This document shows, one piece after another, positions 31,295 through 35,748 of a DNA stretch of 35,748 nucleotides. This DNA comes from Intestinimonas aquisgranensis (GTDB lineage: Bacteria > Bacillota > Clostridia > Oscillospirales > Oscillospiraceae), in contig JAJEQY010000031.1 of NCBI GenBank assembly GCA_020687605.1, positions 1 to 35,748 of the forward strand. Direction: 5' to 3'. The stretch's first letter is position 1; every line of letters starts with the position of its first letter. Position numbers and translations under genes: made by a program. Under the pieces are notes generated by a model. The model was given only the letters and a program-made list of their open reading frames with translations. It made no database searches and was not told the origin of the DNA.

Positions 31295-34200
31295 ATGACA
31301 GCTAGCATGCAGGAAAAGACCTCCGGGCGCGGGCTGGCCGCGGGGATTGACATCGGTTCCACCACCACCAAGATCGCAGTCCTGGACCCGGAGAAGGGAG
31401 ACATTTTATATTCCGACTACCGGCGGCACCACGCCGACCAGGTCCAGAGCGTCATCCGGGTGATGGAGGAGCTGGAGCGGCGGTTTCCCGGCGAGACCTT
31501 CCGCTTCTGCCTGACCGGGTCGGGGGCCAAGCCCATCGCCGAGGGCCTGGGCATTCCCTTTGCCCAGGAGGTGGCGGCCAACGCCGCCGCCCTGAAGCGC
31601 CGGTATGAGAAGGTGGGCTGCGCCATCGAGCTGGGCGGCCAGGACGCCAAGATGATCTTCTTCCAGACCGATCCCAACACCGGCGCCCTCACCGTGGCCG
31701 ACATGCGCATGAACGGCAGCTGTGCCGGCGGCACCGGGGCCTTCATCGACGAGATCGCCTCCCTGCTGAAGGTGCCCGTCCAGGACTTCAACGCCCTGGC
31801 GGAGCGGGGCACCTGCGTCTACGACATCTCCGGCCGGTGCGGCGTCTACGCCAAGACCGACATCCAGCCCCTCCTCAACCAGGGGGTGGCCAAATCCGAC
31901 CTGGCCCTCTCCGCCTTCCACGCCATCGCCAAGCAGACCATCGGCGGCCTGGCCCAGGGCCTTGAGATCACCCGCCCCGTGGTCTTTGAGGGCGGTCCCC
32001 TCACCTTCAACCCCGCCCTAGTGCGGGTCTTTGCCCAGCGGCTTGGCCTGTCGAAAGAGGAGGTCCTCATTCCGCCCCACCCCGAGCTCATGGTGGCCTG
32101 CGGGGCGGCGGTGTGTGTGGACACCATGTTCCGGGACCGGGCCGAGGCATGGGCGCCCGCCCAGCTGCTGGAGCAGCTCAAAAGCGGACAGTTCCGCGCC
32201 CCGGAGGACCAGCCCCGGGAGGCCAGGCCCTTCTTTGCCACGGCGGAGGAGCGGCAGGCCTTCGAGGAGCGCAACCGGAAGCGTCCTCTGGTCTGGAAGG
32301 AGCCTCAGGCCGGGGAGGAGGTGTGGGCCTACCTGGGCATCGACTCGGGGAGCACCACCACCAAGTTCGTCCTCATGGACGACAACGAGGAACTGCTGGG
32401 CTCCTTCTACGCCCCCAACGCCGGCGAGCCCCTGAAGGTGGCCAAGCGGGCCCTCATCGAGATCCGGGACCGCTACCGCAGGGCGGGGGCTACCTTACAT
32501 ATCCTGGCGGCGGGCACCACCGGCTACGGCGAGATGCTCTTCGCCAAGGCCTTTCAGGCGGAGTACCACACGGTGGAGACGGTGGCCCACGCCCGGGCGG
32601 CCAAGAAGTACGTGGCCGACGCCACCTTCATCCTGGACATCGGCGGCCAGGACATGAAGGCCATGTGGCTGGACAAGGGCATCATCACCAATATCCTGGT
32701 CAATGAGGCCTGCTCCTCCGGCTGCGGCTCCTTTCTGGAGAACTTCGCCTCCTCCCTGGGCATCCCCACCAAGGGCATCGAGGAGGCCGCCTTCGCCTCC
32801 CAACACCCGGCGGTGCTGGGCAGCCGCTGCACCGTCTTTATGAACAGCAGCATCATCACCGAGCAGCGCAACGGCCGCAGCGCCGAGGACATCATGGCCG
32901 GCCTGTGCCGCTCCATCATCGAAAACGTCTTTACTAAGGTCATCCGCCTTTCCAACCTGGACTCCCTGGGGGACAAGATCGTGGTCCAGGGCGGCACCTT
33001 TGAAAACGACGCCGTCCTCCGGGCCATGGAGGAGTATACCGGACGTGAGGTCCTCCGTGCCCCCTATCCCGGCCTCATGGGTGCCATCGGCATGGCCCTC
33101 ATCACCCGGGAGCGGTACAAGAAGAACCCCGCCAACCGGACCTTCCTGGACCTGGAGGCGCTGGACGGCTTCTCCTACCGCCAAGAGGAGAACGCCCCCT
33201 GCCCCTTCTGCGCCAACCACTGTAAGCGGACCATCCTCCGCTTCTCCAACGGCAGCGCCTGGATCACCAACAACCGCTGTGAGCGGGGCGAGATTCTGGG
33301 CGACCCCAAGGACGAGTCGGTGCGCAAACAGCTCCGTGAGACCACTGCCCGGGCCACCGCCGTGCCCAACCTGTTCCGGGAGCGGGAGAAGCTCCTCTTC
33401 CAGGACTACCCCTGTCCGGAGCCGATCCAGGACCGGGGCGTCACCATCGGCATCCCCCGGGTCCTCGCCTTCTGGGAGGCCATGCCCTTCTGGAGCACCT
33501 TCCTCCGGGCCCTGGGCTTCACCGTCCGGCTCTCCGACCCCAGCACCCGAAAGATCTACGAGGGGGGCATCTCCGCCGTCACCTCGGACACGGTGTGCTT
33601 CCCCGCCAAGCTGGTCCACGGCCATCTGCGCAACCTGGCCGAAAAGGGCGTGGACCGCATCTTCATGCCGGTGGTCACCACCGTGCCCTCGGAGAACACG
33701 GAAAAGACCAGCCAGTCCATGTGCGCCGTGGTGAAGGGCTACCCCCTGGTCATCGGCAACTCCGACGACCCGGAAAAGCTGTGGGGCATCCCCTACGACG
33801 ACCCTATGTTCCACTGGTACACCATGGAGGACCAGGAAAAGCAGCTCAAGAAGTACATGAAGGAAAAATTCCAGATCCCGGAGGCCGATACCCTGCGGGC
33901 CCTCCAGGCGGGCAACCGCGCCCAGGATTCCTTCCGGGACCAGCTCAAGGCCCTGGGCAAGCAGGTGCTGGACCAGGTGGAGCGTGAGGGCAAATTCGCC
34001 GTGGTGCTGGCCGCCCGGCCCTACCACAACGACGCCCTGGTCAACCATGAGCTGCCCGAGATGTTCACCGGCATGGGCATCCCCGTGCTGACGGCGGACT
34101 CCCTCCCCGGCATCGAGGAGGAAGACCTGAGCCTGAGCCGGCTGGATATCGTCAACAACTTCCACGCCCGGATGATCTCCTCCGCCATCCTGGCGGCCAG

Positions 34201-35728
34201 GAGCCCCAATCTGGAGTACGTCCAGCTGGTCAGCTTCGGCTGCGGCCACGACGCCTACCTCTCCGACGAGATCATTCGCCTTATGAAGGAGATCTCGGGC
34301 AAGGTACCTCTGGTCCTGAAGGTGGACGAGAGCGACGTCCAGGGTCCCCTCCACATCCGGGTGCGCTCCTTCCTGGAGACGGTGTCCATGCGCCGGGAGC
34401 TGGAGGAGGTCCGGGTCCCTCAACCCCTCCCCGACCCCTACCCGGTGAAGTTCGAGAAGGCCGACCTGGACCGCACCGTGCTGGTGCCCAACACCTCCCA
34501 CGCCTTCTGCCAGCTCCTCTCGGCGGTGTTCCGCTCCCAGGGCGTCCGGGCCGTCCCCCTGGAGATCGGCCGGGAGAACGCCATCACCATGGGCAAGCGG
34601 TACGTCCACAACGACATCTGCTTCCCCGCCCAGGTGGTCATCGGCGAGATCCTCTCCGCCCTGAAGAGCGGCAAGTACGACCTCAAAAACACCGCCGTGG
34701 CCATGGCCAAGTACATCGGCGACTGCCGCCTGACCCATTACAGCGCCCTTCTCCGCAAGGCCATGGACGACGCCGGCTTCGCCGGGGTGCCCATCCTCAC
34801 CAACGACGACGAGGACGCCCACCACATCCACCCCGGCTTCAGGCTCAACCTCCTGTCGGCGGCCCGGATCGCCTTCGGCCTGCCCATGATCGACGCCCTG
34901 GAGGAACTGCTCCGGAAGATCCGGCCCTACGAGCTGGAGAAGGGCAGCACCGACCGTGCCTTCGACCAGGCCATGGCCGAGGTCACCGGCGGCATGGCCA
35001 AGGGGGGCATCCACGGCGCCGCCAAGGGCTTCAAGAAGGCCATCAAGATCATGAAGCGCCCCAAGTACGACCGCTCCAAGCTCCGCCCCCGGGTGCTCAT
35101 CGTGGGCGAGTACCTTCTGAACTTCCACCCCGGCGCCAACCACGACATCGAGGACTACCTGGAGAAGAACGGCTTTGAGATCGTGGAGGCCCGCATGACC
35201 GACGTCATCCAGAAGACCTACTTCTACCAGGACCGCCAGGTCAAGGAGCAGCACGTGAACCGGCCCGTGGGCAAGAAGCTCTTCTACGCCACCGCCGACC
35301 ACATCTTCGACATGGCCCACAACATGACCGACCGCATCGCCGCCGAACACCCCCTCTACGAGAAGGCGGCCCGCATCCAGGAGCTGGCCGTGAAGAGCGA
35401 CCCCATCATCCCCCACACCTTTGACGCCGGCGAGGGCATCCTCATCCCCGGCGAGATCCTCCACCACGCAGAAAAGGGCTGCCGGGCCTTCGTGATCCTC
35501 CAGCCCTTCGGCTGCCTGCCCAACCACGTGGTGGGCAGGGGCATCACCAAGAAGATCAAGGAGGAGTACCCCGACGCCCAGATCCTCCCCCTGGACTACG
35601 ACCCCGACGCCAGCTTCGCCAACATCGAAAACCGGCTCCAGATGCTGGTCATGAACATCCAAAATCACAGCTGTCCCAGTAGTCGTAGTGGGCGAAGCGG
35701 CGGAGGGAGGCCTCCAGGCCGCCGATGA
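31295..35728 (+). CDS. Giant acyl-CoA dehydratase activase-related protein (BadF x2 + HgdB-like)
   Basis: A 1477-aa cytoplasmic protein. Two BadF/BcrA/HgdC-type ASKHA ATPase domains: first from GIDIGSTTTKIAVLD (about 17-290; C143 in GSCAGGTG and C182 in GRCGVY as cluster-type cysteines), second from LGIDSGSTTTKFVLMDD (about 347-620; NEACSSGCGSF and GSRCTVF). A Cys block CPFCANHC plus a later Cys follows near 635. DUF2229-like (GIPRVLAFWEAMPFW, about 718) and an HgdB-like half with RYVHNDICFPAQVVIGE (about 1105) complete it. HgdC homologues drive one-electron, ATP-dependent reduction of 2-hydroxyacyl-CoA dehydratases; here activator and acceptor seem fused. The function of these giant fusions is not established. 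No hgdAB neighbour is visible. The family-like sequence stops near residue 1455; the last 20-odd residues are unrelated (see the ygiQ-like fragment). Start ATG with AAGGA close upstream; ATG four codons later possible. Confidence 0.9.
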   Translation: MTASMQEKTSGRGLAAGIDIGSTTTKIAVLDPEKGDILYSDYRRHHADQVQSVIRVMEELERRFPGETFRFCLTGSGAKPIAEGLGIPFAQEVAANAAALKRRYEKVGCAIELGGQDAKMIFFQTDPNTGALTVADMRMNGSCAGGTGAFIDEIASLLKVPVQDFNALAERGTCVYDISGRCGVYAKTDIQPLLNQGVAKSDLALSAFHAIAKQTIGGLAQGLEITRPVVFEGGPLTFNPALVRVFAQRLGLSKEEVLIPPHPELMVACGAAVCVDTMFRDRAEAWAPAQLLEQLKSGQFRAPEDQPREARPFFATAEERQAFEERNRKRPLVWKEPQAGEEVWAYLGIDSGSTTTKFVLMDDNEELLGSFYAPNAGEPLKVAKRALIEIRDRYRRAGATLHILAAGTTGYGEMLFAKAFQAEYHTVETVAHARAAKKYVADATFILDIGGQDMKAMWLDKGIITNILVNEACSSGCGSFLENFASSLGIPTKGIEEAAFASQHPAVLGSRCTVFMNSSIITEQRNGRSAEDIMAGLCRSIIENVFTKVIRLSNLDSLGDKIVVQGGTFENDAVLRAMEEYTGREVLRAPYPGLMGAIGMALITRERYKKNPANRTFLDLEALDGFSYRQEENAPCPFCANHCKRTILRFSNGSAWITNNRCERGEILGDPKDESVRKQLRETTARATAVPNLFREREKLLFQDYPCPEPIQDRGVTIGIPRVLAFWEAMPFWSTFLRALGFTVRLSDPSTRKIYEGGISAVTSDTVCFPAKLVHGHLRNLAEKGVDRIFMPVVTTVPSENTEKTSQSMCAVVKGYPLVIGNSDDPEKLWGIPYDDPMFHWYTMEDQEKQLKKYMKEKFQIPEADTLRALQAGNRAQDSFRDQLKALGKQVLDQVEREGKFAVVLAARPYHNDALVNHELPEMFTGMGIPVLTADSLPGIEEEDLSLSRLDIVNNFHARMISSAILAARSPNLEYVQLVSFGCGHDAYLSDEIIRLMKEISGKVPLVLKVDESDVQGPLHIRVRSFLETVSMRRELEEVRVPQPLPDPYPVKFEKADLDRTVLVPNTSHAFCQLLSAVFRSQGVRAVPLEIGRENAITMGKRYVHNDICFPAQVVIGEILSALKSGKYDLKNTAVAMAKYIGDCRLTHYSALLRKAMDDAGFAGVPILTNDDEDAHHIHPGFRLNLLSAARIAFGLPMIDALEELLRKIRPYELEKGSTDRAFDQAMAEVTGGMAKGGIHGAAKGFKKAIKIMKRPKYDRSKLRPRVLIVGEYLLNFHPGANHDIEDYLEKNGFEIVEARMTDVIQKTYFYQDRQVKEQHVNRPVGKKLFYATADHIFDMAHNMTDRIAAEHPLYEKAARIQELAVKSDPIIPHTFDAGEGILIPGEILHHAEKGCRAFVILQPFGCLPNHVVGRGITKKIKEEYPDAQILPLDYDPDASFANIENRLQMLVMNIQNHSCPSSRSGRSGGGRPPGRR

Positions 35729-35748
35729 CCAGGGGGATGTCCCCAAAG
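35649..35748 (-). pseudogene. ygiQ: Fragment of a YgiQ-type radical SAM protein, cut at window edge
   Basis: Read from the right edge, the minus strand gives PLVIGGLEASLRRFAHYDYW, a stretch very like the block in YgiQ-family uncharacterised radical SAM proteins. Normal YgiQ proteins go on with a D-x-V-RRS-like sequence after the Trp. Here the frame runs D-S-C-D-F-G-C-S and stops at 35649-35651, so similarity is lost near 35673. The upstream part of the gene is outside the window. The frame overlaps the end of the giant activase gene on the other strand. It is either a truncated gene made by a rearrangement or an assembly join. Confidence 0.5.

Noticed and set aside
28410..31298. A 962-codon plus-strand frame across the hydrolase and lysR genes
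   Set aside because: It crosses a terminator and two well-defined minus-strand genes and has no homologous blocks.
31295..35728. A 2-hydroxyglutaryl-CoA dehydratase operon
   Set aside because: Only the fused activase-related gene is present; hgdA/hgdB, a CoA-transferase and a glutaconyl-CoA decarboxylase are absent.
32495..35746. A 1083-codon open frame antisense to the giant activase gene
   Set aside because: It has no start context or recognisable domain, and its translation is low-complexity (long G/V/H/L/D runs), as expected from the complement of high-GC codons. The plus-strand gene has clear family motifs.

Overview
The window looks like chromosomal DNA of a high-GC Gram-positive anaerobe of the class Clostridia. 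The best guess is a gut Oscillospiraceae of the Flavonifractor / Lawsonibacter / Pseudoflavonifractor kind. Supporting signs are strong AAGGAGG-type ribosome sites, sigma-A promoters (TTGACA/TATAAT), an HrcA/CIRCE box, a type-3 prolyl-tRNA synthetase, pyruvate phosphate dikinase, an EFR1-type flavodoxin-ferredoxin and a giant acyl-CoA dehydratase activase. The genus is inferred from gene content and base composition only. I saw no tRNA, rRNA, CRISPR array, insertion sequence or phage gene.

Left part (1-9.7 kb, all genes on the minus strand except one small one): metG preceded by an overlapping 8-TM membrane protein; a small XRE regulator diverging from an 86-aa protein, with a 13-bp inverted repeat over the promoter; a 130-bp multi-hairpin intergenic repeat; a YbiT-type ABC-F ATPase whose second ATPase site is degenerate; proS; and a hybrid sensor histidine kinase.

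Middle part (10-20.4 kb): a plus-strand MarR/FUSC-type membrane protein pair with a palindromic operator; ppdK; an EFR1 ferredoxin/nitroreductase pair; a YitT-family membrane protein; a plus-strand membrane-bound EAL phosphodiesterase with a degenerate GGDEF domain, overlapping trmO; and hsp20 under a CIRCE-controlled promoter.

Right part (20.5-31.1 kb, minus strand): the most interesting region. One nine-gene cluster encodes a serine beta-lactamase-like hydrolase, a complete Dpp/Opp-type peptide ABC importer (two permeases, two ATPases, one lipoprotein), an Asp/Glu-type racemase, a P1 (DmpA-type) aminopeptidase and an M55 (DppA-type) D-aminopeptidase. A LysR regulator lies upstream. Together these look like import and breakdown of peptides with D- or beta-linked residues, such as cell-wall peptides. 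The combination is inferred; the individual families are recognised.

Right edge (31.3-35.7 kb, plus strand): a 1477-aa protein with two BadF/HgdC-type activase domains and a HgdB/DUF2229-like C-terminal half. Its last codons run into antisense sequence that reads as a broken fragment of a YgiQ-type radical SAM protein, so the end is either a rearrangement or an assembly join.
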